Source: Piezodorus guildinii
Lineage: Eukaryota; Arthropoda; Insecta; Hemiptera; Pentatomidae
DNA: 64,000 nucleotides
NCBI GenBank assembly: GCA_023052935.1
Contig: CM041292.1
Coordinates: forward strand, 144,611,143 to 144,675,142
Direction of reading: 5' to 3'
Notes under the pieces: model-generated
The model's input: the letters and a program-made list of their open reading frames with translations, nothing else
What the model was told of the DNA's origin: nothing
Databases searched by the model: none
Part shown: positions 1 through 11,346 of the stretch, in pieces
Position numbering within the stretch: the stretch's first letter is position 1
Layout of the letters: every line of letters begins with the position of its first letter
Translations under genes and position numbers: made by a program

Positions 1-1145
1 TAAAAAATAAAAATATATAACTAACTTTTCTTATTAAAAAATATTAGTCAAATATTTGGTTTCCAATGATCCTTAATACTCGACTCCAACATACGTTTGA
101 CATTTTGGCGCACTCGAAAAGTTTAAGACCTCCTTAAATTATAAATATTATAGAGCAACAGTGTAAAGTTTTAACAAGGCAATGAGGTTTTCTTTGAATA
201 TTTACAATATATTAAAATTAATGTTAGACTTCAACATCTTTCATAATTATTGTGCAGAATTAGCCCGTGATAGATATACCTCTTTTCATTCCAAAATTTT
301 TGCCTATACAAACTACTTGTGCGTGATATTTTTCTGGACTGATCGGCATTAGACGATGATTATATTAAATAGACCTCGATCTAGATATTAAAATAGCAGT
401 GATAAAGCGTTTACAACTTTACAGTAGTGATTTTCAATTTTCCTTATATTATAAATTCACAGAGTTGCTGTATCGTCTTTCTTAAGCTATTAAGTTTAAT
501 TTATTGTTGTACATATAAGTTCATTGCCTATATATATTGTTATCACGTAGTAAACAATAATTATCAACAAATAATAAAGCATTTTTTAATAATTGGCAGC
601 TTTTTTTGCTTTATATAAGATTGTTTCTACAGCGAACAAAAAACTGTGAAATAAAAACAACACTTATATTCAGTAATTTTCGGATATTTAAAACATTTAT
701 TATACATGGAAATTCCAAAAAAAAAAAAAAAAAAAAAGAAGGTATTAAATCGTTTGTTCATATATTTTTGATACCGAGCGTTTTCGAGGAAAGTTTTAGC
801 AATGGGTTATGCGTGGGCTGGAGTTAGGGAAGGGTTTAGCCTAAATTTATTGATAAGCTTTATTAAAATGTTATTTATTATGTTGCTTCTCTTGCTTATG
901 AAAAAAATATTAAGTAATTAAAATGGTCTGATGTTTGTTACACAGCTTTAATTATCTTTAACAGGAAACTATTTTTTTACTATAAAATAATTTTCAGCGA
1001 ATATTGAATAATAAATTGAAATATCTTTTTGAAATTGATCAATGCCAGAATCTGAATATTTTTCTGTTCAGAAATTTGTTTCTTAAGTTTAAAAATCTTA
1101 CAAAGTTTGAGAGATTAATTGAATAAAAAATATCGAAATGTGAAG
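1..1145. other. AT-rich stretch, no gene seen
   Basis: The stretch is AT-rich with scattered short open frames that lack domain-like composition. A run of A lies near 716-736. I see no recognisable coding, RNA or repeat structure. Confidence 0.6.
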
Positions 1146-2303
1146 AAATTATAAATAAGTAAATAAATTCTTTATCATTCTGGGACAAGTCGCTTTAGAA
1201 TAACATCGAAATAACATATAAATTGGACTTTGGAGTCTTAGAGCAATTAATTATTTATGAAAAATTTAACTAAAACTAATAGAAAACAGACATACGCAAA
1301 TATGTTGAAAATAGTATAAAATAGAGTCAATTACAATTTTGTTCTGACTGGATGGTCATGAGATGAATGAATAAGCGAGATTTGAATGTAGGAAGAGAGT
1401 TGGAGTGACGGATAGAAAGAGGAATAGAATTCCACAGGATTGAGGATCGGATAGGAAAGATTCTGTCAAAATGAGCAGATTGGTGGACGGTTGTGCATAT
1501 TTCTGAAGGCCTAGAGCGTGTACAGCAGGAGTGGACAGAGGATTTGAATTGTAAAAGGTCAGGACGGCGGGATTGGATAACTTGGAACAGGAATGGTGCA
1601 AGGAAATACTTGCGACGATTGGAAGGATAAAGCCACTTTAACTCGCTATAAAATTCGGAGTCGGAGGTGTGCCTCGGGACCCCGAAGATAAATAGAACAA
1701 AGCAATTAATTAGGCGTTTTATTTTTAGTTCGAGATCCCCAGAAACACAATCGTATACGGTACAGCAGTAGTCGAAGTGGGGGAATATTAGAGAGGTAAC
1801 GAGGAACTTCCGGGTTTCATACGGGAATAGGTGACGAAGGGAATTCAGTTGCTTCAAGGAGCAAAAGGTGCGGCGGGAAATTTCGGAATAAGGTTCTTGA
1901 AAGAGAGGTTTTGATCAAAGGTTACTCCCAGATTCCTGACGGTCGGGTTAAAACTTTATAGGGTAACCATTTAGGAAGAGGCTTGGGATATGTGGAACAG
2001 TTTTCAAGAAGTGATGGGATCCTATTACAATGGCTTTTGTTTTTTCAATATTTAGTTTCAGTTTATTGACTACAGCCCAGTGACTTATTCGATCTAAGTC
2101 CCGTTGTAGTCTTTTTGTTGCTGGTAATAGGTCGGAAAGTGGAAAGGAAAGGTAAATTTGAAAAACGTCAGCATAAAGGTGGTATTTAGAGTGGTTAATA
2201 TGGATAGGCAGGTCATTAATATAAATAGCAAATAGGAAAGGAGATAGAGACGACCCCCGTGGGACACCGCAGGAAAGGGGCAACTTGAGTTATTTGGACT
2301 CAT
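1146..2303 (-). mobile_element. LINE-D copy 1, 5'-truncated CR1/L2-like LINE relic
   Basis: The minus strand encodes pieces of a reverse transcriptase. Between 2283 and 1948 there is a GVPRGSSLSPFLF block (family form GVPQGS.LGP), then YINDLP, then the catalytic box read as YADV followed by QIY. From 1857 to 1327 a C-terminal segment reads SLIFPHFDYCC and later FIFGVPRHT, features of CR1/L2/Daphne-type LINEs and unlike the Jockey elements elsewhere here. The second Asp of YADD is replaced, so this copy is catalytically dead. The copy ends near 1146-1165 in a TAAATAAG/TAAATAAA-type tail rather than pure poly(A). The 5' part, including the endonuclease, is missing. Related copies lie at 5500-6500 and 61895-62865. 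Clade assignment is by motif only. Confidence 0.75.
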
Positions 2304-3261
2304 GAGGTTTTAAAAAGTTCGGATAAATACTATGTATTTCGCATATAGATAAGTAAATACCGTAAAACGGGATTTAGATATGAAAGAAAAAAAAATCCTG
2401 AAAATAGCAATGATCATCAGGATCTCGAGTCTTGACCTTTAATGAAGATGGAAAGCAGGAGGTTGGCAAGGAAACTTTATGAGAGATGCGTTATGCCAAA
2501 AATAAGTTGATTAAGGAAACTCCAATGGCCGCTATAAATAGGATACTCAGGAAGTGGAAAATAGTTTTCTTAGAAAGGATGGAGACATGTGGAAGCCAGA
2601 GGTTGAGAAAGCTCGATTTGAGTTATATCCATCTATGAGAAAATAAGAATAGGAGCTCTGGAGTAATGCCTTGAGGAACTAATTACGTGCACATACGCCT
2701 TGCTATGCCGTTTGAAATCATGTATCAAGAGATTGGTGTAAACTAGTGAAGCAAAACGTGGCAGCGATAACCTGTGAAGAGGCGAGAACAATGGACACGA
2801 TAAGGGGGCGAGAGTGCTCCGGCTGATAGGCCACCATTCACTGCTCTATCGCTACTCACCATCTCCGACATGTCCACCTTGTCGGCTGTCCATCCGCTCC
2901 TATCTAGGCAATCGTCGGCAAAAAAACATGGTTTCATCACCATTACTAATTAATTCGAAATTAAATTCATCATACAAACAGAACATCCTCATTATACTAA
3001 CAACTTTCGAAAATAAACCTCTAACTCGTGTTTTTCTATGCCCTAACTAAATTCCATCTCGTTATACGGTCAAATCGTCCCTAGCTCCCTAGTAAAACAA
3101 CCAGAAAATCAGCTTGTTAGCGTTGCTTCAATCATATAATCTTCTCTGGGATATGGATAAACAACATCACTTGATCATCATACATCTTTTTTTTTTCTTC
3201 TTTTATTCGATTGTTTGCCAGATTATTTTAATTATTACCAAGTGCTAACACGATCATTGAA
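2304..3261. other. No supported gene; one GC-richer patch
   Basis: No protein domain was recognised on either strand. The patch about 2755-2930 is clearly more GC-rich than its surroundings and is open on both strands for 60-80 codons, but neither translation resembles a family I know. It may be old transposon or transferred DNA. Confidence 0.5.
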
Positions 3262-4177
3262 TCGAAAAAAAAAATCTGGTACGGGTAACACACGACTTTC
3301 ACTTACCTCGACTGTTACAATCAATTTAAAAACTATTAAATATACTTCAATTTGAAAAACATTTGGAGTTGATTTTAATAAAACGTGTATTTATTTTCGT
3401 TGGAAACATATGATTTAGATTAAATAATATAACTATATTAAAATGTTAATCAGTAATAAGTTTATTTCCCATTCGTTACTATATATTACCTTTTACAACT
3501 TAGTGTATCAGATAATATTTTGTCTAAAATCTTGCTCTTTCTCTATACGTCTATATTACTGTTCTTATTATCAAAAAAACAAAAATTACATTAAAAAATA
3601 TGTTTGCACCTTTCCCCTTTATTTTTTTATCAAATTCACTTAACTTGCATATTTAGCCATTATTTATAAATGCTAATAAGATGATGTGCCTTATTTTTTT
3701 AAAGTCTACAAAATCGAAGGTACTTCAGAGGAAGAAAATTTATATTACCGGTATTTATGCTCGTCAGACTATTTCAATCAGAATAAAACCTACATAATAT
3801 TAAAGCCTATTCAAATTTTACATCCATATAGCGATTTTAATCAAAATAGTTAGAGTTGTTTTTGAGAAAATCATAAATAGATGCAAAATGCATAGCAAAG
3901 TGGCTCCTCTGGTTAGCCGATTTTGATGAAAAAGTTTCTGTAACATATCAGGCGTATAGTTGTCTTATATATGAAATTTCAGTTTCGTACGATTTATCGT
4001 TTTAGCGCTAGAATTACCACACACACAGGCACACAGACCTTTTTTTCGGGACTTAGTCATTTGGACTCAGGAGATCCTAAAACGTGTATTTCCGTCGAAA
4101 ACTGGAAATCGAAAATTTTCACCATCGCAATACATCCCCTTACTATATATTTCATATATAGGTAAATGAAAGTAAAA
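3262..4177 (-). repeat. RX repeat, copy 1 (near full length)
   Basis: On this strand the unit begins near 4177 with an ACTTTCATTTACC-type end and finishes near 3262 with the conserved terminal block whose plus-strand form reads AACACACGACTTTCACTTAC at 3282-3301. Internal blocks shared with the other RX copies include one on the plus strand at about 4075-4120 containing CGTGTATTTCCGTCGAAAAC. The two ends share only the inverted core ACTTTCACTTACC. No open frame is conserved among copies, so this looks like a non-autonomous element. Superfamily unknown. Confidence 0.7.
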
Positions 4178-5050
4178 ATTTTATTTGTGATTAATTTTCA
4201 CTGATATAAGCGAACCAATTGAGACGTTGGTTTCCAATAGGTACCTTAGGACATTTTTTACGAAATCGATATTTTATTATATTTGTCTTCTCATCATTTA
4301 GTTTTATCAAAATCTTTATTGGATGTTATGTAATAAAATTCAAGCCCTTTGAAAATGCGTATTAGAAATGTTATTATTGTCTAAAGGTAATATTTACACA
4401 TTTTGTTTCGTTCCAAATATATGAAAACATTTCATTCCATAGGTTTAATATGGTGTTATTAATATAAAAAAAAATTCTAGACTCTTATGAGAAAAGAATC
4501 AAATAAGGCGGTTTAATAATAAAGTAATGTGAGATTTTTGCGCTTCCTGTAATATTTCCTAGAATGGAACCTCTTGGAAATCAACGTCACAATTTTCGAC
4601 GGTTCCTTAGTTATAAAAAAATAAATAACTATACCTCTAGAACGTTGTTGGGTCCTTAGGCTTAGTACCGACAGAGGGATTCTTATTGATTTTAGGTCAA
4701 CAGCAGGAGATTGAAAATAAAATAAAATAAATCGTAAATAGTCACTCTGGAGATTGGAATATGCTCTTTTTATTTTTATAAAAATCGTCTTTTATTTACG
4801 ATAGATACATAAACTCAAACTTTTTTCTCAATTCCAGTTCTTGTACACCTACAAGAATGAATTATTACTAAAATTCATTTCCTCGATCTAAGTATAAAAA
4901 AATCAATTTAAAATATTGAAAATAAATTTTATTTAGAGTCAAATAACTAGTCAGTGTGCAAGAACTGTCAAAATATTTCTTAAGGATAAGACTTAGCTAA
5001 TATTTAAAAACATTTAATTATACATTATTTAAATAAAAATCGTTTATAAA
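4178..5050. other. AT-rich stretch, no gene seen
   Basis: No coding or RNA feature could be supported. Short poly(A) and poly(T) runs only. Confidence 0.5.
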
Positions 5051-5256
5051 TGGGAGTAAAAAATCCATAGTTATGCCGTCCTTCGGAAGGCACGTTAAAA
5101 GGTGGTCCCGTGCCTGTGCGATGTCAGGTACTCGTTAAAGATCCTAATCCTAATAAAACCTGGATAGGCAAAATTTAGGACCCCCACTATGGTATCGTCC
5201 GATTAGCCACAGTAACATAAAGTGGCGTTAAATAAAAATAAACAAATAAATAAAAA
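5051..5256 (+). repeat. SINE-3 body (5' head missing)
   Basis: The sequence from TGGGAGTAAAAAATCC through the GC-richer middle to an AAATAAAAATAAA-type tail recurs at 44541-44790, 50441-50644 and in smaller pieces near 10.8-11.3 kb. The copies at 11251 and 44790 carry a tRNA-like head upstream of this body, so I treat this as a 5'-truncated SINE. It could instead be the tail of a longer element. Confidence 0.6.
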
Positions 5257-5499
5257 TTTGAGTACTTTTTAAAGAAATCAATCTAATCATTATACTTTAT
5301 ACGTTCTTAACTGATCGTTATACTTTTTTTACTGTATATTTCATACATATATAAATAGAATTAAAAAAAAAAATCATGAGAGATATAAAATCATCATTTG
5401 AATTCGCAGTTACGAAAATAATAAAATACATATACTACATATTTTTAAATCAACACCAAACGACTTTTTAAAAATTATATAGTATAAAAAGGGAACGAA

Positions 5500-5730
5500 T
5501 ATAATATAAAATAAATAAATCAATGCTTTATTATCTTGAAAGTTCCTTCAGAATAACATTAACATAAACTATAAATTGGGCTTCAGTGTATTGGAGTAAT
5601 TATTTACTTATAAACATGTTAACTAAAACTAATCGAAAACGAACATACGCAAATATGTAGATAGTAAAAAAAAAAAAAAAAAAAAAAAAGTGTTCTTTAC
5701 AGTTTGTTATGACGGGATGGGGAGCGGTGT

Positions 5731-5820
<90 letters not shown>

Positions 5821-6500
5821 GATGGTCTGGAGATGAATTAATAAGCGAGATTTGAAGGTAGGAAGAGAGTTGAAGTGACGAACAGAAAGAGGAATATAAT
5901 TCCATAGGATTGAGGATCGGATAAGAAACGATCTGTCAAAATGAGCAAATTGGTGGACGGTTGTTTAGATTTCTGAAGGCCTAGAGCGTGTACAGCGGAA
6001 GTGGACCCTCTGCTCGAATTGCAGATGTTCGAAAATGTGCGATGGACGGCGGGATTGGATGATTTGGAGATGGAATGATGCAAGAAAATTCTTGCGACGA
6101 TTGGAAGGGTAATGCTACCTCAACTCGCTATAAAATTCTGTGACAGAGGTGTGCCTTAGGACTCCGAAGATAAATCGAACAAAGCAATCAATTAGGCGTT
6201 TTATTTATATTTAAACACCACCGTAATCGGTACAGCAGTATTCGAAGTGGAGGAATATTCATACGGGAATAGGTGACAATGGAATTCCGTCACTGGAAAG
6301 TGGAAAAAGTACGGCGGGAAATTTCGGAAATATGGTTCTTGAAAGAAAGAGTTTGATGAAAGGTTACTCTAAGGTTCCTGACGGTCGGGTAGAATTTTAT
6401 AGGATTACTATTTAGGAAGAGGGTCGAGATATGTAAAACAGTTTTTAGAAAGTGATGGGATCTTATTAAATCGCTTTTGTTTTTTAAGATTTATTTTGGC
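5500..6500 (-). mobile_element. LINE-D copy 2, degenerate CR1-like LINE tail
   Basis: Minus-strand sequence aligns throughout with LINE-D copy 1, including the segment encoding HALGLQK-like residues and the LILTDRFLSD stretch near 5940-5905, and the 3' UTR block with CATACGCAAATATGT. Many frameshifts and deletions separate the readable pieces. The 3' end near 5508 carries an AAATAAATAAAT-type tail, as in the other two copies. A poly(T)-rich insertion at 5721-5819 interrupts it. Confidence 0.7.
5721..5819 (+). repeat. Small insertion: 13-nt SINE-like head plus 85 T
   Basis: The insert interrupts LINE-D copy 2 between two GGATGG hexamers (5715-5720 and 5820-5825). It consists of GGAGCGGTGTAGG followed by an uninterrupted run of 85 T (5734-5818). 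The 13 bases resemble the first bases of the SINE-1 head (GGAGCGGCGTGGT, seen on the minus strand at about 39836). The homopolymer length may be affected by sequencing or assembly. Confidence 0.5.
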
Positions 6501-7497
6501 TTATTGACTACAATATATTGCAAGTTTTGTACCATAAAAGACTAATCTACAGCATATTAGCCGACAAACAAGGTGATTATTTCGTGCTGAATCCGCAATC
6601 TGGAAGGGTATAAATTTAATTGAACCGCAATGCGCATTGGCAACGAGCAAGTGGACTTGAAGCGGATGAACACTCCCGCGTAATTGAATACCAACAGAAG
6701 CCAAGTGGCACTACTAGCTCCCTGTAGGGTTTATTTTATCACCAAGCATTCTTGGAAGCAGATATATGGAATGTCATGGCTACATAATTGTCTGGTGTCT
6801 GTATTTATTTACAAATTTCTATGGCTTATAATAGCTTCATGTTTCTACCATGTTAAAGCTTTTTTATTTCAGCTTTATGTTATTTATATTATATTAGATA
6901 GATGGATGAGTATTTTATTTGTCAATTAATGTTACATAAAACTTAAAGTTATACTAGATATAATGGTGCTTCAAGCCGGATGGGTTTTTTTACACTCTAT
7001 ATGTAAGCAATTATTATTTAAAAAATGAGGAAAATAATAGAGGAAAAATTAACAAAAACGAAAAAACCCTCTAAACAGACAGACATACACAAGAAAAAAC
7101 ATACAATTAAATATAAAAATCATAATTAAAAGTAAATCTTTATTAATTATAAAAAGTATGTTGTAGCCTCTTATGCTTGCAAACCTTATACGTTGAATCA
7201 GCCTTGGAATTATTTACAATGTCCCTAATATGGTCATACACACTGTTTTCAAGAGCTTTTGAAAGTTAATTGAGCTAGGCACATTCAAAAAGTAATGCAT
7301 GAGATCAATTAGTGTCCATCCCGGATAGACACAAGTCTCAAGCATTTATTTCGCAATATTTGCAATTTTTTATAGTTTGTTTTGCAACTGTTTGACAATA
7401 GGGGTCAAGCTTAACATATTATAGGTCTGATATAAAGATAGTAAATTACCTTTTTTCAAATTGTATTAAGTTTTGAGTATTTACAAAGAAATATTTT
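6501..7497. other. No supported gene
   Basis: A minus-strand open stretch (6704-6501) and weak coding-like composition near 7190-7330 on the minus strand are visible, but neither matches a domain I can name. The rest is AT-rich. Confidence 0.45.
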
Positions 7498-9490
7498 AAT
7501 TTATTTATTTATTGAGAATTATTACAATCTATTTCGGAATTAATAATAGTCAATACTGATATGAGACCACATTCATACAATATATACAGAAAATAATAAT
7601 AGTCAAATTACATAAAATAGAAAATAAATGAATTCATATATATACAATAAAAAACAAAACAAAAAAATCAAAACAACAACCTATAATTGAGATAAATAAA
7701 AAGTTGGCAAATAAATAAACATCATACAAACAATGGTAACTATAAACAATATATACAACAGCTAAGGGGACCCCAGATTTGGCTTTTCCCTCCACTTGTT
7801 GAGGAAAAAAGCGGAATCCAAGAGATCCCAGCGCCTCTCTCTCAGCCTCATCACTGGTCTTAGCCAGTAGAGGCTGAGTTAAGGCGCAATAGCCACAAAC
7901 ATACAGTACATGAGTAGAGGATCTGACCTCCAGTATAAATGTTTACAAAACGTCGCGGGGCCACTGCCGTTTCAATCTTCGATTGTAAGGGTGGGTGGAG
8001 CTGGAGGGGGATTGAGCTAAAGGGTTAGGATGATGAAGAAGGTTCTGATGGAATTTGGAAAATTTGGATGGTACCATGTCTAAAATAAATGGAATATTAA
8101 GGTCGTAGTGTAAGGTACAGTTGGAAACATAATAGGGAGCATTAACTATTGTTCGTATTACTTTGGATTGGAAGGATTGGATGCGTTTGATGTTAGATTA
8201 TTTAGCTGTCCCCCACAGTTCAACTCCGTAGGTCTATATAGGTTTTAGTACTGTTTTGTATATTAGTAATTTGTTGTCAACTGTAAGACATGATTTTCTG
8301 TTTAATAGTCTGGATAACTGGCCGAATCGGCGGTTGAGTTCTTTTCTTTTAAGTCTTGTATGTGGGTTCCACGTTAGTCCTTTGTCTAGTAAAAAACCCA
8401 ATTACCGGACTGTGTCTGAGGAAGGAAGCGGTATGAAATTGAATTTAACTGTTGGGCAGGATTTGCGTCGAAGGGTGAAGGTGACGTGTGTGCATTTTCT
8501 TTCGTTTACCTTAATACGCCAAGCATTACACCAGTCTTCGACAAGGGAAAGGTGCCTTTGGTGATTTAGCAATGCTACTTCAGGATCGGAATTGGATGAT
8601 AAAATGGCTGTCATCAGCAAATGTTGCCAGAAAGGTATCGGGATTGGTAGGGATATCGGCGGTATAGAGGATGTAGAGGACCGGTCCAAAGACGCTGCCT
8701 TGAGGAACACCGGCCTCAACAGTATAATGTTTGGAAAATTCTAAACCACAGCAAACTCGGAAGGAGCGGTTTGCTAAATAGGGCCGGAGGAGAAGGTATA
8801 AGGATTGGGGTAAATGGGTTTTGAGCTTGAAGAGTAATCCTGGGTGCCACACCCGGTCAAAAGCTTGCGCTATGTCCAGAAAGGCATACGAACAATACTC
8901 CTTGCACTCGAGGGCGGAGGAAATGTCGTCTACAACTCGGAGTCCTTGCTGAACCGTGAAATGTTGAGGACGGAATCTAAACTGGTGTGAAGGAAAATTG
9001 TCTAATTTGGCTAGGATTCGTTTTAGTAGGAGTTTTTCGAAGATTTTGGAGAGGATCGGAAGTAGGCTAATAGGAGGAAATGAAGGATGACGTGGAGTTG
9101 GAAGGTTTGCCTAGTTTTAGGAAAATGATGATAGTCGAGTGTTTTCACAACAGAGGGAAATAGGTAGTGCGTAGGATACAGTTATAGATATATGTAAGGA
9201 ATGTAATGGCTTTAGGTGGAAGTTGTATAAGGATTTGAAGAGTAAGGAGATCGTATCTGGGGGATTTACGGAGAGGAAGCTTTTTAAGAAGATATTTGAC
9301 CTCAGAGGGATTGATTGCTTTAGGTGGTAAGGAAATTAGTATCGGTGACGCAAGGAACTCTTCAATTATTGCGGTATGGGTTGGATTGAGATTAGAATGA
9401 GGAGTGAATATTCTTCAAGTTCAAATTCCTGGGCCTTATTTTTGCCAGAAGCAGCCTAGGAATTATCACTACGAAGAGAGGATGAGATAT
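7498..9490 (-). mobile_element. LINE-B copy 1, 5'-truncated Jockey-type LINE
   Basis: Minus-strand reading gives the reverse-transcriptase half of a Jockey-type ORF2. From 8852 downward are WHPGLL, then AGVPQGSVFGPVLY, then FADD near 8615, with the following Thr/Ala position altered. A segment near 9300-9200 matches the pre-RT region of LINE-B copy 2. The thumb (YLGL-type) and C-terminal region continue to about 7960, followed by a 3' UTR with the TTGTATGAATG block shared by all LINE-B copies. Numerous frameshifts break the frame; the endonuclease and ORF1 are absent. The 3' end near 7498 is an AATAAATAAAT-type tail. This copy is non-functional. Confidence 0.85.
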
Positions 9491-9495
9491 CAGGG

Positions 9496-9725
9496 GGGAT
9501 TACAAAGAAATAGAAATTACTTTAGCATGGCCTAGCAGCTTATGAATCTGTATGTTAATGTGGTTTGTAAAATTTAACCTGGGATCTAGAAGGACACCTT
9601 AGTAAGTAACAGATTTAGCCCATGGTAAAGAGTTGCCGTCAAGTATTACAATTTTTATATTATAGGCCGCCGTTTAGTTAAAAGGGTGACATGGGTTTTG
9701 AGACGGTTTAGTCTAATTTTCCACT
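9496..9725 (-). pseudogene. Jockey-like reverse-transcriptase thumb fragment
   Basis: Minus-strand reading gives YFHKWKIRLNRLKTHVTLL, then after a frameshift LDGNSLPWAKSV, a GVLLDPRLNF block and NHINIQIHKLLGHA. This fits the conserved segment after the YADD box in Jockey-type LINEs (KWKI.LN..KT, then SVKYLGV.LD). It is a different family from the LINE-B copy that abuts it. Only about 75 codons survive. Confidence 0.6.
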
Positions 9726-10504
9726 TATGAAAGTATTTAAAATATGTTTATATTGCTACATAGAGGTGGGTGACTATTGTGCCAATTCTATATGAGAGAA
9801 TAAATTTTCTATTAGTCTATCAAATTCATAGTTATGTAATACACTATATAAATGTATATTTATTTATTTTCTTGTTTTACTTTTTTACTGGGTCACACTT
9901 TGTGAGTTTATCTAAAAGAAGTTAATTGAAATTTTAAAATAAATACATCAAGTAAATGTAAACAGTTATTAATACAATTTGTTGATTTAAATGGAGGATG
10001 ACTAAATTGGAAAAACTTTTGACAGATTTAGATGTTTACCGGTATCTAATCTTTAAAAAAAAATGTTGATTATGATAAAGATTTATTCTTTCTTTTATTT
10101 GTCAGAGGAACATATTGGTGTAATTAAGCACTCATTTTAAGAATTAAGTTATTGATGTGCAATTATTTTAGAATTTAGTGATAGCTATGTCATATTCTCC
10201 CCGTCATTGCAATTTAGCAGTGAAATAAGATAATTCTAGAAACGAAAAACTTATTATTTAAAAACTATACTTTCTGTTGATCAATTTACACTTTATTATA
10301 TTTTTCTACAGATGTGCAACAGATGACAACCCACGAAAAACTACCGAAGTGAAAATGTATTAGGATAGCTGTTTGGCATGCTTCGGTATGAAAAAAAGAG
10401 TTATTGACCGACTATATTTATTCCAAAATATTAATAATATAAAGCAAAGATATGACAAATAAATGAATGAATTACAACAAATGAAGAATAACATCATAAA
10501 AATA
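9726..10504. other. AT-rich stretch, no gene seen
   Basis: No feature could be supported on either strand. Confidence 0.5.
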
Positions 10505-10735
10505 TGAATACAATTGGAGACTGATTTCTACTTCACCACTCTTTTATTGAAAATAATTGCACTACGTTTCGGCTACAATGCCATCTTCAGGTGCAATGGA
10601 ACAAATTTGATCTAATGTGAGTAGCTGCTTTCAAGCCAAAGCCTCATGTCTAAATTGATTACATTGTAGCCGAAACGTAGAGTAATTATTTTCAATAAAG
10701 GAGTGGTGAGTAGAAATCAGCCTTCAATTTTATTC
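10505..10735. repeat. Inverted repeat with CTACGTTTCGGC motif, Penelope-like terminus candidate
   Basis: Two arms of about 60 bp face each other: 10510-10572 contains CTACGTTTCGGCTACAATG and 10667-10732 contains its near reverse complement, CATTGTAGCCGAAACGTAG. Beyond the left arm, on the minus strand, CTGAAGATGGC precedes the GCCGAAACG stretch. This resembles termini of Penelope-like elements, whose inverted partial repeats and hammerhead-related motifs are established. About 95 bp separates the arms, so no coding region remains. Confidence 0.5.
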
Positions 10736-10840
10736 ATCGAAATTGATTCTTCACCTAAAAGAATCTACACCTTCAAATAAATAAAAAAAAAAATACAAAA
10801 TCCAGCCTATTTTTCTTCAGCAGAAACCAACTTTAAAATG

Positions 10841-10932
10841 TTTATTTATTTAAGTCATGCTACTTTAGCTAATAGGACGATGCTGCTGTAGAGGTCCTGA
10901 ATTTTAATTATATCCTAACTAGGGTTGTTTAA
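10841..10932 (-). repeat. SINE-3 3' fragment
   Basis: Reverse complement matches the distal part of the SINE-3 body (region with ATCGTCC.ATTAGC and the following tail). It is truncated at both sides. Confidence 0.5.
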
Positions 10933-11041
10933 TTATAATGACTAACAAGGATTTGAAGATGTATCGATTTAAATTAATTTATTCTTTGTGCAAATGATTT
11001 CTAGTAATATATTGGCTATATAATATTTTACATGTTTTTGC

Positions 11042-11103
11042 TTGTTTATTTATTAAAACTTTACTTTATGCCACTGTAGCAAATCGGACGATGGGACGCA
11101 TTT
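11042..11103 (-). repeat. SINE-3 3' fragment
   Basis: The block GCAAATCGGACGATGG on the plus strand matches the same SINE-3 segment as in the copies at 10841 and 50441. It is short and degenerate. Confidence 0.45.
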
Positions 11104-11250
11104 CATTTCGGATTTCCCCGTGCTGTAGTTAGTTACCATTAAATGTCAATATTTTTTTTAATGTGGATAAATTAACTGAGCCATTCGAATTATTTCATTC
11201 TGGGCATACAAATACATCATTCATTAATCGGTAGTCACAAATGGTAAATG

Positions 11251-11346
11251 GGATCACTTGTAGCTGGGTGGTTAGCATAACAGCCTCCTATGTCAAATGG
11301 TCCTAGGATTTTTTAATGGGAGTAAAAAACCCTTAGTTATGCCGTC
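11251..11346 (+). repeat. SINE-3 head with tRNA-like A box, 3'-truncated
   Basis: TAGCTGGGTGGTTAGC at 11261-11276 fits an A box (TGGCNNAGTGG class). It is followed by GGTCCTAGG where a degraded B box would lie, then by the start of the SINE-3 body (TGGGAGTAAAAAACCC...TTATGCCGTC). The copy stops at 11346. It supports the view that the body repeat is a tRNA-derived SINE. Confidence 0.5.

Noticed and set aside
5600..5905. Minus-strand frame with a long Lys run
   Set aside because: It is created by the 85-T tract inside LINE-D copy 2.
8256..8564. Plus-strand open frame of 102 codons
   Set aside because: It is antisense to the RT of LINE-B copy 1; the minus strand carries the RT motifs.
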